Part shown: one piece after another, positions 15,328 through 23,134 of the stretch | How positions within the stretch are numbered: position 1 is the stretch's first letter | How the letters are laid out: each line of letters starts with the position of its first letter | Assembly: GCF_009761815.1 (NCBI RefSeq) | Contig: NZ_RWIN01000115.1 | Span: 1 to 44,589, forward strand | Direction of reading: 5' to 3' | Length of the DNA: 44,589 nt | Source: Pseudomonas sp. PB120 | GTDB lineage: Bacteria; Pseudomonadota; Gammaproteobacteria; Pseudomonadales; Pseudomonadaceae | The notes under the pieces: model-generated | What the model saw: only the letters and a program-made list of their open reading frames with translations | The model's database searches: none | What the model was told of the DNA's origin: nothing | Position numbers and translations under genes: made by a program

Positions 15328-15813
15328 ATGAGTCTTTTGATCCGCAGTTGCGCCGCCCTGTTGCTGACACTCAGCCTGCCCCTGGACGCCGCCCCGGCGC
15401 CGATGCACGCACAGTTCCTGCCGCCGGATGACCTGACCCTGCGTGATGCCGAGCCTGAGCAACAACAGTTGTTGCAAGTCACCGAGTATTCGGTGGTGGT
15501 CGGCAGCCAGCGCCAGTCCAACCAGCAGCCGATACCGGTCACCTCACCGTTGCTGATCCGTCTCAAGGGCAAATCCCTGAACAAAGGCGCAAGCATCAGC
15601 CAGGTGCTGGTGAACTTCGATGGCGAAAGCAAAAGCCTGAAAAAGCCGATCTACGACGAAAAGAACAAAACCCTCACGCTCTATTACCCGCTGGCCCAAT
15701 ACCGGGTGGTGATCGACTTGTTGCGCAACGACACCGTGTATTGCCAGTTCCTGAGCTACGCCAACGGCCATATCTGGGCCGATCTGCACACCGGTGGCAC
15801 TCGTCCGCGTTGA
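15328..15813 (+). CDS. Conserved hypothetical exported protein
   Basis: 161 residues. A signal peptide is clear (MSLLIRSCAALLLTLSLPLD, then AAPAP; cleavage near residue 22), so the protein is likely periplasmic. The rest is mixed beta, with VTEYSVVVGSQRQSN, LLIRLKGKSLNKGASI and YPLAQYRVVIDLLRNDTVYCQFL; one cysteine only. I do not recognise a family beyond conserved Pseudomonas proteins at this locus (next to PA4642-like and mqo). The start at 15328 follows CGGAG. No function is proposed. Confidence 0.78.
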   Translation: MSLLIRSCAALLLTLSLPLDAAPAPMHAQFLPPDDLTLRDAEPEQQQLLQVTEYSVVVGSQRQSNQQPIPVTSPLLIRLKGKSLNKGASISQVLVNFDGESKSLKKPIYDEKNKTLTLYYPLAQYRVVIDLLRNDTVYCQFLSYANGHIWADLHTGGTRPR

Positions 15814-15876
15814 GCCTTGAGCCCGGGCAGGGGTAAACTGCCCGCCCCGTGAAATGTCTGCGAGCTGGAGTCGGCA

Positions 15877-16164
15877 ATGCGTAAAGATAAGAAACAAGTG
15901 ATTGGTGACGAGATCGGCGATGAGCAGATCAAATTGTTCCTCGATTTCGAGCCGGTCGACGCCACTTCGCCGTCCCTGCACAAACTGATCAAGGCGTACC
16001 GTGGCCTGCGTATCGATGATTTCGAGCGTTTTCTGACGTTCTTCGTCGAAGCCGGTCATGACCTGGACGGCAAGGACGAGCACGGCAATGATTTCGTCGC
16101 GGTGATCAAGGATCAGCGTAATGCGGCTGAGTACATCGAGTTGATCGCAAAAGCCCGCGGCTGA
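15877..16164 (+). CDS. PA4642-like small conserved protein
   Basis: A 95-residue charged, cytoplasmic protein, MRKDKKQVIGDEIGDEQIKL at the N terminus, with repeated-looking acidic/aromatic stretches (LRIDDFERFLTFFVEAGHDL, about 44-63). It resembles the uncharacterised PA4642 protein, which occupies the same place next to mqo in P. aeruginosa. The gene starts at 15877 after CTGGAG and ends before a long repeat element and the shared terminator with mqo. Role unknown. Confidence 0.85.
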   Translation: MRKDKKQVIGDEIGDEQIKLFLDFEPVDATSPSLHKLIKAYRGLRIDDFERFLTFFVEAGHDLDGKDEHGNDFVAVIKDQRNAAEYIELIAKARG

Positions 16165-16193
16165 TCATCCCCTCGGAAGCACACCAAATACCC

Positions 16194-16305
16194 GTGGCGA
16201 GGGAGCTCGCTCCCGCTTGAGTGCGGAGCACTCACAAAATTTTCAGCACTTGCAAAAATTTGGGGGCCGCTTCGCAGCCCAGCGGGAGCAAGCTCCCTCG
16301 CCACA
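16194..16305. repeat. Long inverted repeat element, GCGAGGGAGC family (copy 2)
   Basis: About 112 bp, near-copy of 12383-12495 with the same outer arms (GTGGCGAGGGAGC / GCTCCCTCGCCAC), inner CGCTCCCGCTTGAGTGC and AAAATTTTCAGC segments. It lies between the converging PA4642-like gene and mqo. Confidence 0.85.
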
Positions 16306-16336
16306 GAGGTCGGTTAGCAAGAAAATCTCCGGCCAT

Positions 16337-16376
16337 AAAAAAACGCCCCGCTCTCAATGAGAACGGGGCGTTTTTT
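16337..16376. terminator. Bidirectional rho-independent terminator
   Basis: Stem AACGCCCCG / CGGGGCGTT, extended by CTCTCA/TGAGA, with A and T runs on both sides, so it can stop transcripts from both directions. It lies 11 bp after the mqo stop codon and faces the PA4642-like gene on the other side. Confidence 0.92.
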
Positions 16377-16387
16377 ATGTGGCCGAA

Positions 16388-17896
16388 TCAAGCGTAGCTT
16401 TCGGTCTCGCTGCTTGCTTCAACTAGTTCCAGCGCGATGTTGTTCTGCGTGTTGATCTTGCGATACAGCGCAGCATCGGTTTCCAGGACTTTTTCCCGAG
16501 CCGGGAAAATTTCGGCCAGTTTGCTGGCCCATTCGCCCTTGGCTTTGGTCGCGAAGCATTTTTCGATCAGCTCAAGCATGATCGAAACGGTCACCGAAGC
16601 GCCTGGGGAAGCGCCGAGCAGTGCCGCAAGCGAACCGTCCTTGGCCGCGACCAGTTCGGTACCGAACTGCAGGACGCCGCCTTTTTTCGGGTCTTTCTTG
16701 ATGATCTGTACCCGTTGGCCGGCCACTTCCAGGCGCCAGTCTTCGGCTTTCGCTTCAGGGTAGAAACGACGCAGGGAATCCAGGCGCTGTTCCATCGATT
16801 GCATCACTTCGCTGACCAGGTATTTGGTCAGGTCCATGTTGTTTTTCGCCACGGCCAGCATCGGGCCGATGTTGCCGGCGCGAACCGACATCGGCAGGTC
16901 CATGAAGGAGCCATGCTTGAGGAACTTGGTAGTGAAGCCGGCGTATGGCCCGAACAGCAGGGACTTCTTGCCATCGACCACGCGGGTGTCCAGGTGCGGC
17001 ACCGACATCGGTGGCGACCCGACCGCGGCCTGGCTGTACACCTTGGCCTGGTGGTACTTGACCACTTCCGGGTTGTCGCAACGCAGCCACTGGCCGCTGA
17101 TCGGGAAACCGCCGAAGCCTTTGCTTTCTTCGATGCCCGACGCCTGCAACAGCGGCAATGCCGCGCCGCCAGCGCCGAGGAAGACGAACTTGGCGTCCAC
17201 TTCACGGGTGTTGCCGCTGTTCACGTCCTTGATGCTGACGGTCCAGCCGCCGTTGTTACGCTTCAGGCCGGTGACGCGCTTGCAGTACTTGACCTGGGCA
17301 TCGGGTGCGCTGGTCAGGTGCTTGAGCAATTGATTGGTCAGGGCGCCGAAGTTGACGTCGGTGCCGTTGATCACACGGGTGGCCGCAATGACTTCGTCAG
17401 CCGGACGACCAGGCATCATCAATGGCATCCAGTCCGCCATTTTTGCCTTGTCTTCGGTGTATTCCATGTCCGAGAAGGCGTGATGCTTGCTCAGCACCTT
17501 GAAGCGTTCCTTGAGGAAGGAAACGCCGTCGTCGCCCTGCACGAAGCTCAGGTGCGGCACCGGGCTGATGAAGGATTTGCACGAACCGAAAGTGCCTTTT
17601 TTGGTCAGGTACGACCAGAACTGCTTCGACACCTCGAACTGGGTGTTGATGTGCACGGCTTTCTTGATGTCGACGGTGCCATCGGCGGCCTGCGGCGTGT
17701 AGTTCAGCTCACACAGGCCAGCGTGCCCGGTGCCGGCGTTGTTCCACGGGTTCGAACTCTCCGCGGCACCGGAATCCATCAGCTCGACGACTTCCAGCTT
17801 GATCGCGGGGTCGAGCTCTTTGAGCAGTACAGCGAGGGTGGCACTCATGATGCCGGCCCCAACCAGTACTACGTCGACTGCTTCGTTATGCGCCAT
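16388..17896 (-). CDS. mqo: Malate:quinone oxidoreductase
   Basis: 502 residues; a peripheral membrane FAD enzyme that oxidises malate to oxaloacetate and feeds electrons to quinone in the TCA cycle. Evidence: N-terminal FAD motif VDVVLVGAGIMSATLAVLL (about 7-25), NPWNNAGTGHAGLCELNYTP, DTRVVDGKKSLLFGPYAG and LLGASPGASVTVSIMLELIE, all characteristic of Mqo. Length is typical. The ATG at 17896 follows TGGAGACGC. It is monocistronic, with a strong terminator after it and a 736-bp gap before it. Confidence 0.96.
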   Translation of the reverse strand: MAHNEAVDVVLVGAGIMSATLAVLLKELDPAIKLEVVELMDSGAAESSNPWNNAGTGHAGLCELNYTPQAADGTVDIKKAVHINTQFEVSKQFWSYLTKKGTFGSCKSFISPVPHLSFVQGDDGVSFLKERFKVLSKHHAFSDMEYTEDKAKMADWMPLMMPGRPADEVIAATRVINGTDVNFGALTNQLLKHLTSAPDAQVKYCKRVTGLKRNNGGWTVSIKDVNSGNTREVDAKFVFLGAGGAALPLLQASGIEESKGFGGFPISGQWLRCDNPEVVKYHQAKVYSQAAVGSPPMSVPHLDTRVVDGKKSLLFGPYAGFTTKFLKHGSFMDLPMSVRAGNIGPMLAVAKNNMDLTKYLVSEVMQSMEQRLDSLRRFYPEAKAEDWRLEVAGQRVQIIKKDPKKGGVLQFGTELVAAKDGSLAALLGASPGASVTVSIMLELIEKCFATKAKGEWASKLAEIFPAREKVLETDAALYRKINTQNNIALELVEASSETESYA

Positions 17897-18632
17897 TTAA
17901 CGCGTCTCCAAAATCTGCAGCACCAAATTGTCGGCATGGCTGCCAGGCGTTCCAGGGCGAGTCAGTGATGCCCCAGGGTCCGCGGCAGTGTCGCCATGTC
18001 CGAATCTTCGCAATTTTTCGCAACTTCGACGGACGCTACCGGCCGGGTTAATGAGCGCTATGAACTCATTTCAACACACGACTGGCAATTCGACTTATGG
18101 CCGAGACATCCGTTTGTGCAACCAAATCCGTAGCGGACAGGCTTCAGGCTCCGGTGTTCGAGGAATACTCGGTCCTGTGTCGTTGGGCTGTTTCAGACGC
18201 TAATGGTGCATGTTCAGACGCAAAACTATTCATTTGCTCGCCACACTCTTGTGAAGTTGTGAAAACCCGTTTTTTTCACGCTCTTTTGAAGACGTGAACC
18301 TCAAAAAAGGGCTGTCCCAGCCTGGCACCGTGCCCGGATGGATTGCCGCCATGGGATACATGACAGGCAAAACGGGCAAACAGCTCAGTGACCGAGCGTA
18401 ATGACAGCTCTGCAGATTCGCGAAAAGTGGGGGTTTTGCTCAAGGAACAGCAAGCGCGCCAGCTTCACTCGATCTGTGTGGGCGGCTCTCTGTGGGCGGT
18501 GCGGGGTGCCAATACCGAGGCATTGACGATGCTGCGAGGCCCGATCAGGAGACGTCCTTATAATCGGGGGGAGATTGTATCTAAGAAACGCAGGGAAATG
18601 GACGTGTTTAATGACTTTTATTAGGCGTCTGG
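17897..18632. other. 736-bp intergenic gap upstream of mqo
   Basis: No gene could be supported. Short open frames exist on both strands but have no convincing ribosome site or family resemblance. Visible features are a TATAAT hexamer at 18559-18564 without a good -35 at the right distance, and A/T-rich tracts near 18255-18310. The gap must hold the mqo promoter on its left side; a small RNA cannot be excluded. Confidence 0.5.
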
Positions 18633-18866
18633 TCAGTTGGTCATCAGATGTTGCGCGCGGGCGCGGGGCTGGTGCTGGCTGACACGAGCGCTCGGAGGCA
18701 GGGGATGGTGCAGCCAGTTGAGGCGGATTTCTTCGATTTCGACCCAACCATCGCCCATCGGCTGCAGGCTGCACTGTTTGAACGCCTGGCAATGCCCGTT
18801 GTGGTCGAGCAGGGCGAAGCAGCGATGCAACGGGCGTGGTGTGAACAGTGAGATGAGAAGGCGCAT
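18633..18866 (-). CDS. Small conserved hypothetical protein
   Basis: 77 residues, basic, starting MRLLISLFTPRPLHRCFALL and ending PRARAQHLMTN. I chose the ATG at 18866 because AGGA lies 7 nt upstream; ATGs at 18872 and 18896 are less well placed. There is a hydrophobic start but no clear signal peptide. No family is recognised. Codon use looks like that of the neighbours and the central part (CQAFKQCSLQPMGDGWVEIE) looks like a real folded domain, so I think it is a gene of unknown function. Confidence 0.6.
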   Translation of the reverse strand: MRLLISLFTPRPLHRCFALLDHNGHCQAFKQCSLQPMGDGWVEIEEIRLNWLHHPLPPSARVSQHQPRARAQHLMTN

Positions 18867-19068
18867 GGGCATTTCCTCGTGGGATATGCGGCTCACATTA
18901 TCAATGAGACGTGACGCGCCCGTGAAAAGCGGGTGAAGGATGTGTGACAGGAACCGCGGCCTGCGGGGTTTGTCAGAGATTTCAGTAATCGCGGCCAGAC
19001 GCTGGTTCGCGACGATGGCCCACCGCTATACTGCCGGCCTGTTTGTGCCTGATTCTGGAGAGAAGAGC

Positions 19069-19653
19069 ATGTTGCAACGCCTGTTGTTCGGTTTGATCAC
19101 TGTGACCAGTTTGACCCTGGTCGGTTGCGCCCACAGCCCGCAACAACTGAATCCGGAACCGAAGCTGACCACTCAGCTGGCGCCGGTTGGCCACGGCCAG
19201 CAAGTCGTGGTGCGTGTGGTGGACGGTCGTCCGTCGCCAACCCTGGGAACCCGTGGTGGCCTGTACCCGGAGACCAGCGCGATCACGGTCCAGGGCGCGC
19301 AGATTCTGCCGAAGCTGCAGGCCCAGGCCGAAGCGGCCGTGCGGTTGCTGGGCTTCACCCCGGTGCCCAACGCCATGAATGCACCGCAGTTGACCGTAAC
19401 GCTGGCGGAGCTGAAGTATCAGTCGCCTAAAGAAGGCATGTACGTCACCGAGGCGACCATTGGCGCGACGTTCCGCTCCGATGTGCAGAATGCCAATCGT
19501 CGTTACAGCGGTCGTTACGGTGCGTCCCTGGATCAGCGTTTTGGCATGGCGCCGAATCAGGAAACCAACACCAAGCTGGTCAGCGATGTGTTGAGCGATG
19601 CGTTGACGCGTCTGTTCAAGGACCCGACGGTGGGTCAGATTCTCGGCGAATAA
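19069..19653 (+). CDS. YajG-family lipoprotein
   Basis: 194 residues with a lipoprotein signal peptide: MLQRLLFGLITVTSLTLVGC, lipobox LVGC with Cys20 as the lipid anchor. The mature part has VVVRVVDGRPSPTLGTRGG (about 47-65) and a long C-terminal helix LVSDVLSDALTRLF, as in the YajG (DUF799-like/YajG_N) lipoproteins. Asp follows neither at +2 (Ala-His), so export to the outer membrane is expected. The start follows GGAGAGAAGAGC. It is alone and ends in a clear terminator. Role of the family: unknown. Confidence 0.85.
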   Translation: MLQRLLFGLITVTSLTLVGCAHSPQQLNPEPKLTTQLAPVGHGQQVVVRVVDGRPSPTLGTRGGLYPETSAITVQGAQILPKLQAQAEAAVRLLGFTPVPNAMNAPQLTVTLAELKYQSPKEGMYVTEATIGATFRSDVQNANRRYSGRYGASLDQRFGMAPNQETNTKLVSDVLSDALTRLFKDPTVGQILGE

Positions 19654-19668
19654 ACCTTCGCTTGAATC

Positions 19669-19705
19669 AAAAAGCCCGGTGCCAGCAATGGCCCCGGGCT
19701 TTTTT
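19669..19705 (+). terminator. Rho-independent terminator after the YajG-like gene
   Basis: AAAAAGCCCGG / CCGGGCTTTTT stem with a loop of about 13 nt and a T run, 16 bp after the stop codon. Confidence 0.88.
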
Positions 19706-19725
19706 ACAGGTGGATGCTAAACAAC

Positions 19726-19756
19726 TGTGGGAGCGAGCAGGCTCACTCCTACAGGG
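19726..19756. repeat. Single REP
   Basis: One REP hairpin (TGTGGGAGCGAGCAGGCTCACTCCTACAGG split into two arms) between the YajG-like terminator and the small minus-strand gene. Confidence 0.75.
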
Positions 19757-19766
19757 GATCTGCGGT

Positions 19767-19973
19767 TCAGGCAGCTTCGCAATAGAAATCCAGCACGCTC
19801 ACGCCCGTCAGCAAATCCGTCTCCGGCAAATCCGCGTGTTGATGCCCGCCCAGCGCGCAGTACACGAGCCAGTGGCGGTCCTGAACGTTGAAGGCAAGGC
19901 TTCCGACGAGGTTCTGTTGTTCGTCGCTTTGGGCGATGAGGTAGAGGCGATCCTGGTTTTCGGCGTGCAGCAT
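19767..19973 (-). CDS. Small conserved hypothetical protein
   Basis: 68 residues, acidic and without membrane segments: MLHAENQDRLYLIAQSDEQQ, then GSLAFNVQDRHWLVYCALGG. The regular alternation of hydrophobic residues and the tidy ATG/stop suggest a real small beta-rich protein, found at this spot in other Pseudomonas genomes as far as I remember. No function known. It is bracketed by a REP and the divergent 20168 gene. Confidence 0.7.
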   Translation of the reverse strand: MLHAENQDRLYLIAQSDEQQNLVGSLAFNVQDRHWLVYCALGGHQHADLPETDLLTGVSVLDFYCEAA

Positions 19974-20167
19974 GACGGGCTCCGTGCGGGTTTCGAGGAG
20001 CGCAGACTGGCGTAATCAGATGACGGTGCCGTGACGCAGGACAGGAATCTGCCAAATGGTTCGTTATTTGTCGTAAAGCAGGAGGGCAATGGGGAAGGCT
20101 TTCGGTAGAATCCGCGGCGCGGTCGCTGGTCCGGCGCCTGCCACACCTGTTTTGCTTGAGGTTCGCG

Positions 20168-20452
20168 ATGTCGCTGCATTTGATGACGCTTTTTACCGCC
20201 CACCCCTCCAAATTGATCAACCTGCTGGCGCTGTCGTTCGCGTTCCCGGGGAGCTGGTTGCTGCATGCTACGCGTCGCCGCGAGCAGCGCGCATTGGCCA
20301 ACCTGGACGAGCAATCCCAGAGCCGTCGTATCGATGAACCGACCTTGACGCTGGACGGCGCGACCTTGCGCATGAACCGGTTTTTCTACCGATTCGGCTT
20401 CGCGTGCCTGGGGCTGGCGTTGCTGGTGTCGTGGATCAGCACTCGAGTTTAA
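20168..20452 (+). CDS. Small conserved inner-membrane protein
   Basis: 94 residues with two membrane segments (LINLLALSFAFPGSWLLHA at about 16-34 and FGFACLGLALLVSWIST at about 75-91) joined by a charged cytoplasmic loop (RRREQRALANLDEQSQSRR). No family recognised. The ATG at 20168 (MSLHLMTLF) follows TTGAGGTTCGCG; an ATG at 20156 lacks spacing. The gene ends before a long repeat element. Confidence 0.68.
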   Translation: MSLHLMTLFTAHPSKLINLLALSFAFPGSWLLHATRRREQRALANLDEQSQSRRIDEPTLTLDGATLRMNRFFYRFGFACLGLALLVSWISTRV

Positions 20453-20468
20453 CCCCCTACGCAAACCC

Positions 20469-20575
20469 TGTGGCGAGGGAGCTTGTCGGGGCGCCGCATC
20501 GTCCCGCTGGGTCGCGAAGCGGCCCCAAGAAGGGACTGCTGCGCAGCCCAGCGGGAGCAAGCTCCCTCGCCACAA
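20469..20575. repeat. Long inverted repeat element, GCGAGGGAGC family (copy 3, diverged centre)
   Basis: Outer arms TGTGGCGAGGGAGCTTG and AAGCTCCCTCGCCACA, inner GGTCGCGAAGCGGCC segment. The middle differs from copies 1 and 2. It lies between converging genes at 20452 and 20601. Confidence 0.8.
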
Positions 20576-20600
20576 AGGGCGCCGTTTTCGTATCCGGAAT

Positions 20601-21764
20601 TTACAGCGGCAACCCTGCTTTAACCCGGTACTGATTGCGCACCGGCGTCGCGTATTGCAGCACCAGGAACGGACGATGTTCCTCGGGGCAAGCGTCCAGG
20701 CGTTGCTGCCATTGTTCCTGGGCCTTGGCCAGTTCGTCGGCCGGGAACACCTCGGCAGCTTTTGGCACCTGCAATTGCGGATCGGCGTCTTTCCATTGCG
20801 CGTAAGCCAGGTAATGCACCGGGAACAACCGGTAGCCGCCCAGAATCTGCTTGTCCATCTCGATCGCCAACTGCTTGGTGTCTTCGAACAAATCGGTGAT
20901 CGGCGCGGCGAAGTTCACGTGTACGCGGCCCTTGTAGCCGGTGATCCCCTTGGCAATGCTCACATCGTCCTCGCCCGGCACTTTGGTGTAGCTGCCGGTG
21001 GTGGCGCGGATGTAGAGCTCGCGAGCCTTGGCCTGGTCGCACGGGTCGTACTCGTAGCTGATCGACACCGGGGTGAGGTTCAGCGAGCGGATGACTTCGC
21101 CGAACGGCTCGTCCTTGCGGCTCATGTGGAACATCTTGAGGATGGCCGACTCGGTGCGGTCGTCGCCGTCCTTCGCCCGACCTTCAGCCTGGGCGATCCA
21201 GATCGAGGCGCAATCGTTGCGGATCGAGTGGTTGATGTAGGCGGACAGCAGCTGATAAGCCGCCATTTTTTCACGGCGACCGGTGATCGAACGGTGCACG
21301 ATGAAGCTCTTGTTCAGGCGCATCAAATCGCTGACGAAGGGCTTTTGCAGCAGGTTGTCGCCGATCGCGATGCGCGGTGTCGGCAGGCCGGCGTGGTACA
21401 CGGCGTAGTTGACGAAGGCCGGGTCCATCACGATGTCACGGTGGTTGGCGATGAACAGATACGCACTGCCGGACTTGAACTGCTCGACGCCGGTGTACGT
21501 CACACCGTCCGTGGCCCGCTCGATGGTGTGGTCGACATACATCTCGACTTTGTCCTGCAACGTCGCCACCGAAGTGACGCCGGCGAACTCACGGCGCAGC
21601 CGATGAGCTATAAGAGGTTTGAGCATCCAGCCGAAGGCACCGGCAAAGCGCGGGAAGCGGAAGTGAATGAGGATATCTAGAAATGCCTTGTCGCCGAGCA
21701 GCCTGTCCAGCACTGCAGGGACTTCGCTGTCGTCGTAAGGTCGGATGGCATCGAATTCGCCCAT
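20601..21764 (-). CDS. PlsC-type 1-acylglycerol-3-phosphate acyltransferase family protein
   Basis: 387 residues with the acyltransferase motif NHRDIVMDP (HxxxxD, about 107-115), SFIVHRSI, and the IWIAQAEGRAKDG motif III. It therefore transfers an acyl group to a lysolipid at the inner membrane, but it is longer than PlsC (about 245) because of a C-terminal extension, and the acceptor is unknown. ATG 21764 (MGEFDAIRPYDD) is favoured over 21767 by its distance from AAGAGAG. It is monocistronic. Confidence 0.85.
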   Translation of the reverse strand: MGEFDAIRPYDDSEVPAVLDRLLGDKAFLDILIHFRFPRFAGAFGWMLKPLIAHRLRREFAGVTSVATLQDKVEMYVDHTIERATDGVTYTGVEQFKSGSAYLFIANHRDIVMDPAFVNYAVYHAGLPTPRIAIGDNLLQKPFVSDLMRLNKSFIVHRSITGRREKMAAYQLLSAYINHSIRNDCASIWIAQAEGRAKDGDDRTESAILKMFHMSRKDEPFGEVIRSLNLTPVSISYEYDPCDQAKARELYIRATTGSYTKVPGEDDVSIAKGITGYKGRVHVNFAAPITDLFEDTKQLAIEMDKQILGGYRLFPVHYLAYAQWKDADPQLQVPKAAEVFPADELAKAQEQWQQRLDACPEEHRPFLVLQYATPVRNQYRVKAGLPL

Positions 21765-21906
21765 CATGCTCTCTTGTTAGAAACGGCTAGGGTAAGTAAA
21801 GGTTTTGATCGAAAACCAACGGGGCACGGTCTGAAAAGGTAGCCAGACAAAAATAGCCCTGCAAATAGACCGGCGATTATACGCACAAGTCACCTGGGAG
21901 ACCGCG

Positions 21907-22089
21907 ATGCTGGAAACCGAGCGCTACGAATGTCCGTATTGTGGTGAAGAGGCTGAGGCCGTACTGGACTTGTCCGGCGGCGATCAGACCTATATCGAAG
22001 ATTGTCCGGTCTGTTGTCGCCCCATTACGTTTGTGCTCCAGACCGATGGGCAGGAATGGTTACTTGAAGTTCACAGCGAAAACGAATGA
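21907..22089 (+). CDS. CPXCG-motif cysteine-rich protein
   Basis: 60 residues with a CPYCG knuckle (9-13) and a second CPVCC (34-38), forming a four-cysteine zinc-ribbon-like site. This is the CPXCG family of small proteins of unknown function. The start at 21907 follows TGGGAGACCGCG. It is followed after 12 bp by the DUF2007 gene, and then by the SRAP gene after 35 bp; the three probably share a transcript. Confidence 0.92.
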   Translation: MLETERYECPYCGEEAEAVLDLSGGDQTYIEDCPVCCRPITFVLQTDGQEWLLEVHSENE

Positions 22090-22101
22090 AAGGGGCCTCC
22101 C

Positions 22102-22362
22102 ATGCAGCGAATCTACGAGCCGGAAAACCTGATGGAAGGCGAGTTGCTGCAAAGCATGTTGGCGAGCGAAGGCATCGAAGCGCACCTGGTGGGGCGTGAT
22201 TTGCTTGGCGGCACCGGCGAATTGCCGATCTTCGGCCTGCTGGGGTTGGCAGTGGATAACGACCAGGCCCAATACGCGCGGGAGTTGATCACCGCGTACA
22301 ATGCCGCGCTGCCGCTGCCCGGCGATGAACCGGAGAGCTTTCCCGGCACGCTGGTCTGTTAG
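22102..22362 (+). CDS. DUF2007 (putative signal-transducing) protein
   Basis: 86 residues matching DUF2007: RIYEPENLMEGELLQSMLAS at the N terminus, GIEAHLVGRDLLGGTGELP and LAVDNDQAQYARELITAY. The small ferredoxin-like fold resembles P-II-like regulators but no ligand is established. It lies 12 bp after the CPXCG gene with an AGGGGCC ribosome site. Confidence 0.9.
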   Translation: MQRIYEPENLMEGELLQSMLASEGIEAHLVGRDLLGGTGELPIFGLLGLAVDNDQAQYARELITAYNAALPLPGDEPESFPGTLVC

Positions 22363-22397
22363 GCTGGCGTTCGTTTTATCAAGAGTCGTGCTGCCCC

Positions 22398-23021
22398 ATG
22401 TGTGGACGTTATGCCCTGTTTCGCTGGAACCCCGCCTTCGCGGCCCTGCCAGGCTTCCCGGCCGATCAGCAGGCCCAGTGGAATATTTCCCCCAATGATT
22501 CGGTGCTGATGCTGCGAGCAGGCGCCGAGGGTCAGCGTGAGTTGGCCCGTGCCCGTTGGGGTTTGACGCCGCCGTGGCTGACCGACCTGTCCCGCACGCC
22601 GGCCCATGCCCGCGCCGAAACCGTGGCCGAGCAACCGATGTTTCGCCAGGCCTTGCGTGAACGCCGTTGCCTGCTGCCGGCCAACGGCTTTTATGAATGG
22701 CGCGGCACGACACGCAAACGCCCGTATTGGCTGACGCCGGGGGAGGGCTCGGCGCTGTTTTTTGCGGCGATCTGGGAAGCGTATCCGGTGCAGGAACAGG
22801 TGTGGCTGAGCACGGCCGTGATCACGCAATCGGCGGCGAGTCAGCGCCGGCCGTTGATTCTGGATGCGGCGGGGCAGGAGACCTGGCTGAATCCCGAGAC
22901 TCCTCTGCATGCATTGCAGGCGTTGCTCGCCAGTGAGCCGGCGGCGTTGCGTGAGCGGGTGTTGGCGAATCTGGTGAATGATCCGAAGTTGAATGGGCCG
23001 GAGTGCCTGACCCCCGGCTAA
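22398..23021 (+). CDS. SRAP (YedK/HMCES-like) family protein with altered active site
   Basis: 207 residues. SRAP proteins form a DNA-protein crosslink at abasic sites through Cys2; here Cys2 (MCGRYALF), Arg72 (AHARAETV) and the catalytic Glu100 (GFYEW) are present. Compared with E. coli YedK from memory, Asn75 of INAR is His70 and His160 of IHDRRPL is Ser148 (ASQRRPLIL). His160 helps reverse the crosslink and Asn75 binds the DNA, so the chemistry may be slower or the crosslink more stable. I read it as a clade-specific variant rather than a sequencing error, because the frame is intact and the surrounding residues are conserved. Confidence 0.9.
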   Translation: MCGRYALFRWNPAFAALPGFPADQQAQWNISPNDSVLMLRAGAEGQRELARARWGLTPPWLTDLSRTPAHARAETVAEQPMFRQALRERRCLLPANGFYEWRGTTRKRPYWLTPGEGSALFFAAIWEAYPVQEQVWLSTAVITQSAASQRRPLILDAAGQETWLNPETPLHALQALLASEPAALRERVLANLVNDPKLNGPECLTPG

Positions 23022-23040
23022 AAAGTTGTTTGTTCCGGCC

Positions 23041-23128
23041 TCTTCGCGGGCAAGCCTTGCTCCTACAGGGGATCACCTAACCCGTAGGAGCGAGCGGTGC
23101 GGCGACCCGACTTGCCCGCGAAGGGGCC
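23041..23128. repeat. REP-like inverted pair (CTTCGCGGGCAAGCC type)
   Basis: TTCGCGGGCAAGCCTTGCTCC at the left and GGAGCGAGCGG...CTTGCCCGCGAAGG at the right, between converging SRAP and chemoreceptor genes. Confidence 0.75.
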
Positions 23129-23134
23129 TTCGGA

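Noticed and set aside
18388..18624. Possible 78-codon plus-strand gene
   Set aside because: No good ribosome site, odd composition and no family resemblance; it crosses the TATAAT-containing stretch.
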